A DNA stretch of 64,000 bases from Paenibacillus phytorum (GCF_013141715.1 NZ_WHOA01000241.1:248001-312000), one strand, 5' to 3'; counted from the first letter of the stretch, positions 52,378 to 60,786 are shown. Numbers and translations: made by a program. The notes: generated by a model from the sequence alone, not told the origin.

Positions 52378-54423
52378 ATGGATTTGAATCAATTTGAAGT
52401 ACGCGAAGTCCATGGAGTGGGCGCTCAGAAGGCACTTGAGCTCAACTCCATGGGCATTTTTACGGTTATGGATTTGCTGGAATATGTGCCATTCCGGTAT
52501 GAGGATTACACGGTGCGTGATTTAGCCAGTGTGAAGGACGGCGACCGCGTCACTGTGAAGGGTTATATCATCGGAGAGCCGGTGCTGCAGCGCTACAGCG
52601 GCAAGTCCCGACTATCCTGCAAGGTGATGGTCGATGAGTTCTTGCTGACGGCGGTGTGGTTTAACCGCCACTTCTTGAAGGACCGCTTGCGGCCGCAGCA
52701 GGAGATTATACTCACCGGCAAATGGGACGGCAAGCGCAGGCAAATGAGCGTGTCCGATTCGGAGTTTCCCGGACAAGGCGATTCCAATACCGGCACCATA
52801 CAGCCGGTGTACTCGGTTGTAGGCTCTGTTACGCAGAAGTGGATGCGTAAGGTTATTCAGCAGGCGCTGACGCAGTACAGCGCCATGATCAGTGAAGTGC
52901 TGCCGGCTGGTATTACCGGCAGGTATGGGTTTATGCCGCGCAGCAAGGCGCTAGCTGTTATCCACACGCCGAGCGGTGTGGAGGAAGGCAAGCAGGCGCG
53001 CAGGCGCATGGTGTATGAGGAGCTGTTCCTATTCCAGCTCAAGCTGCAGGCCTACCGCGCCGTGACGCGCAGCCGCGCGGACGGGCTCCAGCAGCAGGTG
53101 GACTTGCCTGCTGTCCGCGCCTTCGTGCGCGCGCTCCCCTTCCAGCTGACGGAGTCGCAGAAGAAGGTTGTAGGCGAGCTCCTGCACGATATGAAGGAGC
53201 CGTACGCCATGAACCGACTGCTGCAAGGCGATGTCGGTGCGGGGAAGACGATCGTCGCGGCCATAGGCCTCTACGCGACGGTGAAGGCCGGCTACCAAGG
53301 CGCGCTGATGGTGCCGACGGAGATTCTGGCTGAGCAGCACAAGCGCTCGTTGGACAGCTTGTTCGAGCCCTACGGGCTGCAGGTTGCGCTGCTGACAGGC
53401 AGCTCAACCGATCGGCAGCGGCGGGATTTGCTAGCTTCCTTGCAGATGGGCATGATCGATGTGCTGGTCGGCACGCATGCCCTCATCCAGGAGGACGTCT
53501 ACTTCCGCCAGCTGGGGCTTGTCGTGACGGACGAGCAGCACCGCTTCGGGGTGAACCAGCGCAGCATCCTGCGGCGCAAGGGCATGAACCCCGACGTGCT
53601 GACGATGACGGCGACGCCAATTCCGCGTACGCTGGCGATTACGGCCTTCGGCGACATGGACGTTTCGACGCTGCGTGAGCTGCCGAAGGGGCGTAAGCCG
53701 ATCAAGACGTACGCGGTTCAGCACGCGATGCTGGAGCGTGTGCTCGGCTTCATCCAGCGCGAGGTCGCCGCAGGGCGGCAGGCCTATATCATTTGTCCGC
53801 TCATCGAAGAGTCGGACAAGCTGGACGTGCAGAATGCCATCGACGTCCACATTCAACTGCAGCAGCATTTTCCGCATATGCGGATCGGTCTGCTGCATGG
53901 GCGAATGAGCGCGCAGGAGAAGGAAGCGACCATGCGCGCATTCAAGGAAGGCACCGTGGAGGCGCTCGTGTCGACCACGGTGATCGAAGTCGGCGTGGAC
54001 GTGCCGAACGCCACGCTGATGGTGATCTACGACGCCGATCGCTTCGGCCTGTCGCAGCTGCATCAGCTGCGCGGGCGGGTGGGCCGCGGCGAGCACCAGT
54101 CCTTCTGCGTGCTCATCGCCGACCCGAAGACCGAGGTCGGCAAGGAGCGCATGAAGGCGATGACCGAAACGACCGACGGCTTCGAGATTGCCCGGCGCGA
54201 TTTAGAGCTGCGCGGGCCGGGGGACTTCTTCGGCACGAAGCAGAGCGGGCTGCCGGAGTTCCGGATCGCCGACATGATGGCGGACTTTGAAGTCATGGAG
54301 CAGGCACGCGATGATGCGGCTGAGCTTGTCGGTGACTCGTCCTTCTGGACGGGAGCTTCGTTCATACCGCTCAGAGCCTACTTGCAGCGTGCGCAGATTT
54401 TTGACAGCGAAGTGTTGGACTAA
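52378..54423 (+). CDS. recG: ATP-dependent DNA helicase RecG
   Basis: A 681-residue RecG for Holliday junction and fork reversal. The N-terminal wedge/OB domain (1-250: VHGVGAQKALELNSMGI, RYSGKSRLSCKVMV) is followed by Walker A GDVGAGKT, DEQHRFG, TATPIPRTLA and QLRGRVGRGEHQS. The C-terminal TRG-like element (PEFRIADMM) completes it. The ATG is only 3 nt after the DegV stop. Bases 53030-54300 are far GC-richer than the gene ends. Confidence 0.95.
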   Translation: MDLNQFEVREVHGVGAQKALELNSMGIFTVMDLLEYVPFRYEDYTVRDLASVKDGDRVTVKGYIIGEPVLQRYSGKSRLSCKVMVDEFLLTAVWFNRHFLKDRLRPQQEIILTGKWDGKRRQMSVSDSEFPGQGDSNTGTIQPVYSVVGSVTQKWMRKVIQQALTQYSAMISEVLPAGITGRYGFMPRSKALAVIHTPSGVEEGKQARRRMVYEELFLFQLKLQAYRAVTRSRADGLQQQVDLPAVRAFVRALPFQLTESQKKVVGELLHDMKEPYAMNRLLQGDVGAGKTIVAAIGLYATVKAGYQGALMVPTEILAEQHKRSLDSLFEPYGLQVALLTGSSTDRQRRDLLASLQMGMIDVLVGTHALIQEDVYFRQLGLVVTDEQHRFGVNQRSILRRKGMNPDVLTMTATPIPRTLAITAFGDMDVSTLRELPKGRKPIKTYAVQHAMLERVLGFIQREVAAGRQAYIICPLIEESDKLDVQNAIDVHIQLQQHFPHMRIGLLHGRMSAQEKEATMRAFKEGTVEALVSTTVIEVGVDVPNATLMVIYDADRFGLSQLHQLRGRVGRGEHQSFCVLIADPKTEVGKERMKAMTETTDGFEIARRDLELRGPGDFFGTKQSGLPEFRIADMMADFEVMEQARDDAAELVGDSSFWTGASFIPLRAYLQRAQIFDSEVLD

Positions 54424-54447
54424 TCAGCCTTATTAACTTTAAAAAAC

Positions 54448-54499
54448 AAAACGCTAGGATGGACTGATGACACTGTCAGTCGCTGATCCTAGCGTTTTT
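54448..54499 (+). terminator. Strong bidirectional terminator between recG and the araC gene
   Basis: AAAACGCTAGGAT pairs with ATCCTAGCGTTTT, with an inner GACTGA/TCAGTC stem, flanked by A and T tracts on both sides. Confidence 0.9.
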
Positions 54500-54504
54500 T
54501 TACT

Positions 54505-55344
54505 TTATCCTTTACCCCGCACATTCATCCGATATTCCGTAGGCGGAAAACCGGTATCTTTGCGGAAGCTTTTCGCGAAATGGTTCGTATCCTCATAACC
54601 AGTCTGCTCGGCAATTTCTTTCATACTGAGCGACGTGGTCGTGAGCAGAAATTTGGCCTTGTCGATGCGCTTGCGCTGCATATACTTGGCCGGGGGCATG
54701 CCAAAGTGCTTTTTAAAATATTTGATCAAGTAATTGGGGTGCAGGTGAACGGACTTGGCCATTTGTTCCACAGTGATGCTCTTATGAAGATTCTGCTCAA
54801 TGAATTGCCGTAATTGGCTGAGTCGGTCCATTTCATCGGTACGTTTTTGCAGTACCTGTACAGGAACCGCTTCCAAGTAGCTGGATATGATTTGCAGTAG
54901 GATCGCTTTTTCCCGTAAGCGCGAAGTTAGTGACGGTTCATGATGCAAGGTGGCAAGCTCCTGAAACCATGCCGTCATCTGCTCGACGTTGCGAATTTGG
55001 ATAAACAAAGGAATATCCAGCCATTGAAATAGATCAAAAGAACCGATATGCGCTGTGAAGTGGCACCAATATTTTAAATAAGGACGATCGCTGATCGTGG
55101 AGTAAGAATGGAGCGCGTGGGCAGGAAGCAGACATAGCTGACCGGGCATAGGATTAAGCTCTTGATGGTCAACCTTAACCCAGCCTTCGCCTTCCAGAAT
55201 CCAATACAGCTTATTATGCTCTGGTGTAAAATTAAGCTCCTTCCACGAAGTGGTACACTGCGTAAGATGAGCTTCTAAAATGTGGATCTGTAGGTTCTGC
55301 AGAAGGTCCGATAGGAATGTAATTTGCTGCGTATTCATCGTCAT
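54505..55344 (-). CDS. AraC family transcriptional regulator
   Basis: A 279-residue AraC regulator. The N-terminal cupin-like sensing domain has LYWILEGEGWVKVDHQEL and PGQLCLLPAHALHSY. Two C-terminal helix-turn-helix motifs follow (ITVEQMAKSVHLHPNYLIKYFKKHFG and MKEIAEQTGYEDTNHFAKSFRK). It is divergent from the alpha-L-fucosidase gene, so it probably controls that gene in response to a sugar; this is inference. ATG 55344 with AGGTGA upstream is preferred over GTG 55350. Confidence 0.9.
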   Translation of the reverse strand: MTMNTQQITFLSDLLQNLQIHILEAHLTQCTTSWKELNFTPEHNKLYWILEGEGWVKVDHQELNPMPGQLCLLPAHALHSYSTISDRPYLKYWCHFTAHIGSFDLFQWLDIPLFIQIRNVEQMTAWFQELATLHHEPSLTSRLREKAILLQIISSYLEAVPVQVLQKRTDEMDRLSQLRQFIEQNLHKSITVEQMAKSVHLHPNYLIKYFKKHFGMPPAKYMQRKRIDKAKFLLTTTSLSMKEIAEQTGYEDTNHFAKSFRKDTGFPPTEYRMNVRGKG

Positions 55345-55441
55345 GTTCACCTGAGAATGTTAATTATATCCTGATTGAGGTTAGTTTCGTACCTGTCTAT
55401 TATAGCACAGGCTTGGTAGACTAAAGTTGTGAAGTTTTAAG

Positions 55442-55502
55442 AGGTTGTTTAAAAGGACTTCGTCGGGGCCTTCTCGGTTCTGAAAGCGGACTTTTTAAAC
55501 AC
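55442..55502. repeat. Terminal-inverted-repeat leader element before the fucosidase gene
   Basis: GTTTAAAAGGAC (near 55446) is matched in inverted orientation by GGACTTTTTAAAC (near 55489), with a GC-rich middle. It has no coding capacity. It lies in the divergent araC-fucosidase region and resembles a miniature mobile element remnant or a regulatory hairpin. Confidence 0.45.
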
Positions 55503-55530
55503 GCATTTAATTACGAAAGGTGTGTACCTG

Positions 55531-56850
55531 ATGACAAGCAATCATCCGATTATTCAAGAACGAACAGAGCGTACGCAGTGGTTTCTGCAGGATCGATTCG
55601 GTATGTTTATTCATTGGGGACTGTATGCCATTCCAGCTAGAGGAGAATGGGTGCGCAGCGTCGAGCGTATTTCGGTAGAGGACTATCAAACGTATTATGA
55701 TGAATTCGATCCTGTCCGTTATGATCCTAAGGCGTGGGCGCGTGCGGCGAAGCAAGCGGGTATGAAATATGCGGTATTGACGGCCAAGCATCATGACGGG
55801 TTTTGTTTATTTGATAGCGCTCTCACTGAGTATAAGTCAACGAATACGCGGGCCGGGCGAGATTTGGTTCGCGAATTTATTGAAGCGTTTCGGGCGGAAG
55901 GCTTAAAGGTGGGGCTCTATTACTCGTTAATCGATTGGCATCATGAGGATTATCCGGCTTATGGGGATCGCATTCATCCGATGCGAGATAATGAGAACTA
56001 CACAAGAAATCCGGAGACGTTCGATCGGTACCTTCAGTACATGCATGGGCAAGTAAGAGAGCTGCTGACGAACTATGGTAAGTTGGATGTTATGTGGTTC
56101 GACTTCTCTTATGATCGCATGAAGGGTGAGACATGGAAAGCAACCGAGCTGATGGCGATGATTCGATCTCTGCAACCACATATCATCGTAGACAACCGAT
56201 TGGACGCAAGCGGTGAAGAAGGCGGAACTATTTTCACTAAAAATCCGCTCAGCTATTCGGGCGACTTTGCTTCACCGGAACAGATCATTCCGCCGCAAGG
56301 CGTGACGGATGACGAGGGCAACTCGCTTCCATGGGAGGCTTGTATCACGCTGAATAATAACTGGGGATACGCAGCCCAAGATTTCCAATATAAATCCTCA
56401 ACTACCCTTATCCGGAAGCTGATAGAGTGCGTCAGCAAAAATGGGAATCTTCTCTTGAATGTGGGTCCGAATGCGCTCGGAGAGATTCCGAAGGAGTCGC
56501 TGGACATTTTGGCAGAGATCGGCAATTGGGTTCAGAAAAATGGGGACAGCATTTACGGCTGCGGGCAAGCCTACTTACCGAAACCGGAGTGGGGCAGGTA
56601 TACGCAAAAGGGCAATCTGCTGTATGCCCACTTGTTTGAGGAAAGTGTAGGTCCCATTAACTTGAACGGGTTGGCTGGTAAGGTGAAGAAAGCAAGGCTG
56701 CTATCTGACGGTTCCGAGCTCTTCCTAAGCCGTCCTTGGAATGCCGCTCAGTATCCGGATGATGCGTTCATTAGTTTCGCTAGACCTGAGCACTCCAGCT
56801 ATCCGCTGCCGGATAAAAGAGCTACCGTTGTGGAATTGGAGTTACTCTAG
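55531..56850 (+). CDS. Alpha-L-fucosidase, GH29
   Basis: A GH29 enzyme of about 439 residues that removes alpha-L-fucose from glycans. The N-terminal FGMFIHWGLYAIPARGEW, YAVLTAKHHDGFCLFDS (substrate-binding HH), and LDVMWFDFSYD (nucleophile aspartate in WFD) are clear. NLLLNVGPNALGEIP follows, and a short C-terminal beta domain ends the protein. No signal peptide, so it is probably intracellular and acts on imported oligosaccharides. AAAGGTG precedes ATG 55531; the GTG at 55522 is also in frame. Confidence 0.92.
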   Translation: MTSNHPIIQERTERTQWFLQDRFGMFIHWGLYAIPARGEWVRSVERISVEDYQTYYDEFDPVRYDPKAWARAAKQAGMKYAVLTAKHHDGFCLFDSALTEYKSTNTRAGRDLVREFIEAFRAEGLKVGLYYSLIDWHHEDYPAYGDRIHPMRDNENYTRNPETFDRYLQYMHGQVRELLTNYGKLDVMWFDFSYDRMKGETWKATELMAMIRSLQPHIIVDNRLDASGEEGGTIFTKNPLSYSGDFASPEQIIPPQGVTDDEGNSLPWEACITLNNNWGYAAQDFQYKSSTTLIRKLIECVSKNGNLLLNVGPNALGEIPKESLDILAEIGNWVQKNGDSIYGCGQAYLPKPEWGRYTQKGNLLYAHLFEESVGPINLNGLAGKVKKARLLSDGSELFLSRPWNAAQYPDDAFISFARPEHSSYPLPDKRATVVELELL

Positions 56851-56944
56851 AAGGAAATAAATTAACATTTGACCGTGCCCGCATTCGCTTTTAAGATGAT
56901 AGTAGAGGCTTACTATTTTTTTGGAAACGAAGGTGTATGGAACT

Positions 56945-57211
56945 TTGACTTATTTCCTCTGTTATTTACTGCTGATGAATATTATTACGTTCATAGAAAT
57001 GGGACATGATAAGGGACAAGCCAAAAAAGGCGGGCGGAGAGTGCCTGAAAAACGTCTTTTTATACTGGCTGCTCTCGGTGGCGGGATTGGCGGCTGGCTC
57101 GGTATGCGGGTTTGGCGCCATAAAACGAAACATACCTCATTCGTCATTGGCATGCCGCTGCTTGTTGCGCTAAATAGCCTATGTGTCATCATGGTCGCGA
57201 TTTATATGTAG
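56945..57211 (+). CDS. DUF1294 family small membrane protein
   Basis: An 88-residue membrane protein of the DUF1294 family. The first helix (about 1-20) is followed by a short loop (DKGQAKKGGRRVPEKRLF). A glycine-rich helix (LAALGGGIGGWLGM), the HKTKHTSF loop and a last helix follow. Function unknown. The proposed start is TTG 56945, with AAGGTG 9 nt before it; TTG 56921 and GTG 56933 are alternatives. Confidence 0.85.
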   Translation: MTYFLCYLLLMNIITFIEMGHDKGQAKKGGRRVPEKRLFILAALGGGIGGWLGMRVWRHKTKHTSFVIGMPLLVALNSLCVIMVAIYM

Positions 57212-57230
57212 CAATAGCAAAAAATAGGAG

Positions 57231-57260
57231 ACAGTTGCCGGCAACGGCAACTGTTTTCTT
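57231..57260 (+). terminator. Intrinsic terminator after the DUF1294 gene
   Basis: ACAGTTGCC/GGCAACTGT stem with a six-base loop and an interrupted T tract. Confidence 0.78.
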
Positions 57261-57340
57261 GTTTTATACAGGAGTCCTAGTCAAGTTTGCATGGGTTTAC
57301 TCATAAGATAGGAGCATGACAGGTTATCGGAGGTGCGAAC

Positions 57341-57628
57341 ATGAGTTATTACCATTATGGCATCGATCCTGCGCTCGTAGAGCGCGTAAAGTTCAAGATG
57401 AAAAATCCAGAGATCAAGGAACGCATTAAAATGCTGCTGCAGGGTGTTACGAAAGCTGATTTACAAAATCATACCAAGGTTACGCGCTTAATAGGACTTG
57501 CCGCCGACATTCTCGGTGAGAAGCTAAGCGGAAGCCAAACGACCCAAATATTGGAGTTTATAATTGCACAAAAGATTGATCCATCTAACGCCTTTCACTT
57601 GATCAAACTCTGGTCCATGTTTCGATAG
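57341..57628 (+). CDS. Stage VI sporulation protein F-like
   Basis: A 95-residue protein resembling the SpoVIF family: IKMLLQGVTKADLQNHTKVTR, GLAADILGEKL and the C-terminal IIAQKIDPSNAFHLIKLWSMF. SpoVIF is a mother-cell sporulation protein that helps GerE-dependent coat gene expression and spore resistance in B. subtilis. ATCGGAGGTGC precedes the ATG. No sporulation sigma promoter was identified with confidence. The family call is from memory of the C-terminal pattern. Confidence 0.7.
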   Translation: MSYYHYGIDPALVERVKFKMKNPEIKERIKMLLQGVTKADLQNHTKVTRLIGLAADILGEKLSGSQTTQILEFIIAQKIDPSNAFHLIKLWSMFR

Positions 57629-57642
57629 ACTAAACAAAATGC

Positions 57643-57686
57643 GCCACTTGCAGGGTTAAAGATGCCCTGTTAGGTGGCTTTTTTTG
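57643..57686 (+). terminator. Intrinsic terminator before the SOS operon
   Basis: GCCAC..CAGGG pairs with CCCTG..GGTGGC and is followed by seven T residues. Confidence 0.88.
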
Positions 57687-57703
57687 CTTCCAGAAAAATT
57701 CAC

Positions 57704-57756
57704 TTGCATAACGAATACGTGTTCGGTATATAATAAGTAACACGAATATATGTTCG
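57704..57756 (+). promoter_or_regulatory. SOS promoter with two LexA boxes
   Basis: TTGCAT (57704-57709) and TATATA/TATAAT (57727-57734) form a promoter. Two 14-bp boxes of the CGAA-type LexA pattern are present: CGAATACGTGTTCG (57712-57725, inside the spacer) and CGAATATATGTTCG (57743-57756, downstream of the -10). Their starts are 31 bp apart, about three helical turns. Strong DNA-damage control of the following three genes is expected. Confidence 0.85.
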
Positions 57757-57773
57757 CATATGGTGGTGGAAAT

Positions 57774-58151
57774 ATGAAAGTTAGTTCAAGTTCAAGAATT
57801 GAGACAGAAGAGGATGTTCAAATTGTTAAGGAATACACGCTGCTGCCCATTTTGCTCGATATGCTAGCAAGGGACATGGAGGAGCTCAAGGTTTATAAGG
57901 ATAAAATCGTGTACAATCATATTCTTTTTTATCTCAGAGAGGTTGAAATGGCTATTTATCCGGAATTACAAAGTATTAAGAGCCAGATGAAGAAACGAGA
58001 TATTAAAGTTATCCATACCGAAACGAATGCTTTAGGCATTAACGTAGAGTACAAAGTTCGAGGCTACATTCATCATTTCACGATGCTTCGCAGCTTGGTC
58101 AAGGCTGAGCTTATGACCACGCTCATGAATATGCGGGGGGGATTGCGGTGA
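57774..58151 (+). CDS. SOS operon protein 1, related to the third gene's C-terminal domain
   Basis: A 125-residue protein of unknown function. It has EEDVQIVKEYTLLPILLDML, a helical middle, IKSQMKKRDIKVIHTE and YKVRGYIHHFTML. The same pattern (ED...DYVLLPLMHGMI, IKTKMMQRSIQLFEEE, YRYVCRGHED) forms the C-terminal part of the protein encoded at 59422, so the two are paralogous. ATG 57774 after GGTGGTGG is preferred; ATG 57750 lies inside a LexA box. The stop overlaps the polymerase start (GTGA). A role as polymerase accessory factor is inference. Confidence 0.72.
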   Translation: MKVSSSSRIETEEDVQIVKEYTLLPILLDMLARDMEELKVYKDKIVYNHILFYLREVEMAIYPELQSIKSQMKKRDIKVIHTETNALGINVEYKVRGYIHHFTMLRSLVKAELMTTLMNMRGGLR

Positions 58152-59425
58152 GCAAAGATCGCCACGGCGGGGAACGAACGATCTTCCTAGCAGATTGTCA
58201 GAGCTTCTATGCCAGTGTGGAGAAAGCGGATCATCCGGGCTTGGAGGAGAAACCGGTTGCTGTTGCAGGAGACCCTGCTCTGAGATCGGGTATCATTCTA
58301 GCCGCCTGCCCCGTTGCCAAGGAATACGGCGTATCCACAGCTGAACGGTTGGGCGAAGCGCTTAAGAAGTGCCCTGAGCTGATCGTGATGCGTCCACGCA
58401 TGCAGCACTACATTAATGTATCGCTGCAGATTACCAAAATTTACGAAGAGTTTACCGATCTGGTTGAAATTTTCAGTATTGATGAGCAGTTTCTTGATAT
58501 TACAGCGAGTTTACCTATATTCGGAGACCCTATCACGATGGCTACAACCATTCAGCAAAAGGTGTTTAAACAAACGAGGGTAAAGGTTCGAATAGGCATT
58601 AGTTCTAATAAAATACTAGCGAAGATCGCGACCGATATTTGGGCTAAAAAGAATGAAAGTGGCATATTCACGCTGCACCCATCAAACGTCGAGAAATACT
58701 TGTGGGAGCAGCCTGTAAGTAAAATGTTTGGTGTCGGTTCTCGAATGACCGCGCATTTTGCCAAGCTGGGTATGTATGTGATTGGCGATGTGGCGAGAAC
58801 GCCGCTGCCGCAGCTCAAGAATAAATTCCGCGCACGCTTCGGCAAACAGTCGGACATTCACGCCGAAGTCATGTGGCGAACAGCGAACGGACTGGATGAT
58901 AGTCCGGTCACGCCGGGTACGTTTGATACGCCTCCGAAGTCCGTAGGCCATATGATGACTTTGCCAAGGGACTACGCGGACTCCTCTGAAGTAGATACCA
59001 TCCTGCTCGAGCTTACGGAAGAGGTGTGCCGCGACTGTAGGCGCAAAGGCTATATGGCTTCAATTGTTACCGTAAGCTGTATGTGCAGTCCTTTCGACGC
59101 CCCGACAGGCTTTTCGCGTCAAATGAAGATGCCTGATCCTACGAATCATACAAGTACGGTGTTTCAAGCAGTGAAACAGCTTTTCTACAAGTTCTGGGAC
59201 ACCATGCCGGTGCGTCGCGCTGGTGTCATGCTGAGCCAGTTAGTGGATGATGATACCTACCAGCTTACCCTCTTCGAGGATCAGATCAAGGCGCGAGCGC
59301 TTGAAAAAGTGACGGACAGCATCAAGGACCGATACGGCAACGCGGCGATTGTTCGTGCTTCCTCGCTCACAACAGCCGGCCAAGCGCAGAACAGGGCGCT
59401 CAAAATCGGAGGGCATTATAAATGA
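58148..59425 (+). CDS. Y-family error-prone DNA polymerase (UvrX/YqjW type)
   Basis: A 425-residue translesion polymerase. Catalytic carboxylates are in FLADCQSFYASVEK (Asp16) and FSIDEQFLD (Asp112, Glu113). GISSNKILAKIATDIWAKK and a thumb HhH (KMFGVGSRMTAHFAKLGMYV) follow, then a little-finger domain. It resembles the UvrX/YqjW group of Bacillus more than DinB. GTG start overlapping the upstream gene by four bases; the stop overlaps the next gene (ATGA). The SOS promoter upstream fits damage-induced expression. Confidence 0.92.
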   Translation: MSKDRHGGERTIFLADCQSFYASVEKADHPGLEEKPVAVAGDPALRSGIILAACPVAKEYGVSTAERLGEALKKCPELIVMRPRMQHYINVSLQITKIYEEFTDLVEIFSIDEQFLDITASLPIFGDPITMATTIQQKVFKQTRVKVRIGISSNKILAKIATDIWAKKNESGIFTLHPSNVEKYLWEQPVSKMFGVGSRMTAHFAKLGMYVIGDVARTPLPQLKNKFRARFGKQSDIHAEVMWRTANGLDDSPVTPGTFDTPPKSVGHMMTLPRDYADSSEVDTILLELTEEVCRDCRRKGYMASIVTVSCMCSPFDAPTGFSRQMKMPDPTNHTSTVFQAVKQLFYKFWDTMPVRRAGVMLSQLVDDDTYQLTLFEDQIKARALEKVTDSIKDRYGNAAIVRASSLTTAGQAQNRALKIGGHYK

Positions 59426-59925
59426 GCAAAAAATTGGAAAAAAACGGCCTATGGGAATCCAGCAGGATGATGCTGCCTCAGCATCGAGAGGCTTTTCAAA
59501 ACCAACGCAGTGATAGACCTGCTCCGGCCAACCGTCCCACAGCGGAAGACATTGGGGTTATGCGAGATTATGTCTTGCTGCCGCTCATGCATGGGATGAT
59601 CAAGAAAAAAGCCGGTGAAATCGAGAGATCCTCCGAAACGCTCCGAATGCTTTATGCCCGAGTCGCTCATGCGCTTGCTGCGCATATACAAGCCGACTTA
59701 AGCGAAATTAAAACCAAGATGATGCAGCGAAGCATTCAATTATTTGAAGAGGAAAAGGATGACCGCGCCATTCACTACCGCTATGTATGTCGTGGGCATG
59801 AAGATGCGCTTATCATAGCTAAAGATTACATGCGTGCTGAAATTAGCGTGCGAACAGCACGGTACATTGATCATCTGGTAGCAAGTGTGTATAACGCTCC
59901 GAAAGTTGATGAACAGAAAGCGTAG
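59422..59925 (+). CDS. YolD-like N-terminus fused to the SOS-operon accessory domain
   Basis: A 167-residue protein. The first 30 residues (SKKLEKNGLWESSRMMLPQH) match the YolD-like motif found next to Y-family polymerases in Bacillus (RG.I.W...MLPEH). Residues about 40-150 are related to the first gene of the operon. YolD-like proteins are proposed UmuD-like accessory factors. ATGA overlap with the polymerase indicates translational coupling. Function is inferred from context. Confidence 0.75.
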   Translation: MSKKLEKNGLWESSRMMLPQHREAFQNQRSDRPAPANRPTAEDIGVMRDYVLLPLMHGMIKKKAGEIERSSETLRMLYARVAHALAAHIQADLSEIKTKMMQRSIQLFEEEKDDRAIHYRYVCRGHEDALIIAKDYMRAEISVRTARYIDHLVASVYNAPKVDEQKA

Positions 59926-59966
59926 AACGAGAGAAGCTCGAGACAATAGCAAGACGAAGACAGAAG

Positions 59967-59995
59967 CCCGATGGAGAAATCTTCCTCGGGCTTAC
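59967..59995 (+). terminator. Hairpin after the SOS operon (no clear T tract)
   Basis: AAGCCCGA/TCGGGCTT stem enclosing a smaller GGA/TCC pairing. No poly-T follows, so termination would be weak or Rho-dependent. Confidence 0.4.
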
Positions 59996-60105
59996 ACGAA
60001 TTGACGTGAGTAATTCTTTTTCTCATAATGGAGGAAGAGTGTTTCAGCAACTAATAGAGTTAGTTCTCATGTGGGAAAACCATGCGAAGGAGAAGATGGG
60101 CACAG

Positions 60106-60786
60106 ATGTGCGGACGCTATACGATCACCGTGACGTTAGAGGAGCTTATGCTTCATTATGATATTTATTATAAATATCCTGGGAGATACAGCCCCAAATA
60201 TAATGTAGCACCGGGACAGCAAGTCATGGCTATCGTCCATGACGGGGAGAAGAATAAGCTTGGCGAGCTGCGTTGGGGGCTCGTTCCAGAGTGGGCGAAG
60301 GACGAGAAGCTAGGCTACCAGATGCTCAATGCACGAGCTGAGACGCTCGCGGACAAGCCTGCCTTCCGCAAGCCGTTTGAGCGTAAGCGCTGCCTGATTC
60401 CGGCAGATTCCTTCTACGACTGGAAAGGGACGGGGAAGCATAAGCAGCCGATGCGTATTATGCTGCGCAGCAAAGGCATCTTTAGTATGGCAGGGCTGTA
60501 CGACACGTGGACATCTGCGGATGGCACGCGCATTTCTACCTGCACCGTCGTTACAACGGAAGCGAACGAACTGATGGCGGATATTCATGAGCGTATGCCG
60601 GTCATTTTGCCGAGGGAGATGGAGGCGGTTTGGTTGGATCGCAGTATCACAAACACAGACGCGCTGCGACCATTATTGCAACCGTATCCGGCGGATCAAA
60701 TGTTTGCTTACCCCGTATCGAGCCGAGTGGGCAATGTACGTAACGACGATGAGCTGTGTATAGAGCCGTTAAGCCTCCTCCTTTAG
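60106..60786 (+). CDS. SRAP domain DNA-protein crosslinking protein (YedK/HMCES family)
   Basis: A 226-residue SRAP protein that covalently traps abasic sites in single-stranded DNA. Cys2 (MCGRYTI) becomes the N-terminal nucleophile after Met removal. Asn75 (NARAET) and His161 (HERMP) align with E. coli YedK Asn75 and His160. At position 105, where YedK has the catalytic Glu of the (F/W)YEW motif, this protein has Asp (SFYDWK). The start must be ATG 60106 to expose Cys2; an ATG eight codons upstream would bury it. It lies just after the SOS polymerase operon, a fitting functional neighbour. Confidence 0.92.
   Translation: MCGRYTITVTLEELMLHYDIYYKYPGRYSPKYNVAPGQQVMAIVHDGEKNKLGELRWGLVPEWAKDEKLGYQMLNARAETLADKPAFRKPFERKRCLIPADSFYDWKGTGKHKQPMRIMLRSKGIFSMAGLYDTWTSADGTRISTCTVVTTEANELMADIHERMPVILPREMEAVWLDRSITNTDALRPLLQPYPADQMFAYPVSSRVGNVRNDDELCIEPLSLLL

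Noticed and set aside
53431..54290. Long overlapping open frames on both strands inside recG
   Set aside because: They arise from the GC-rich block; composition is Arg/Ala/Pro-biased, no ribosome-binding sites, and recG motifs are intact in the chosen frame.
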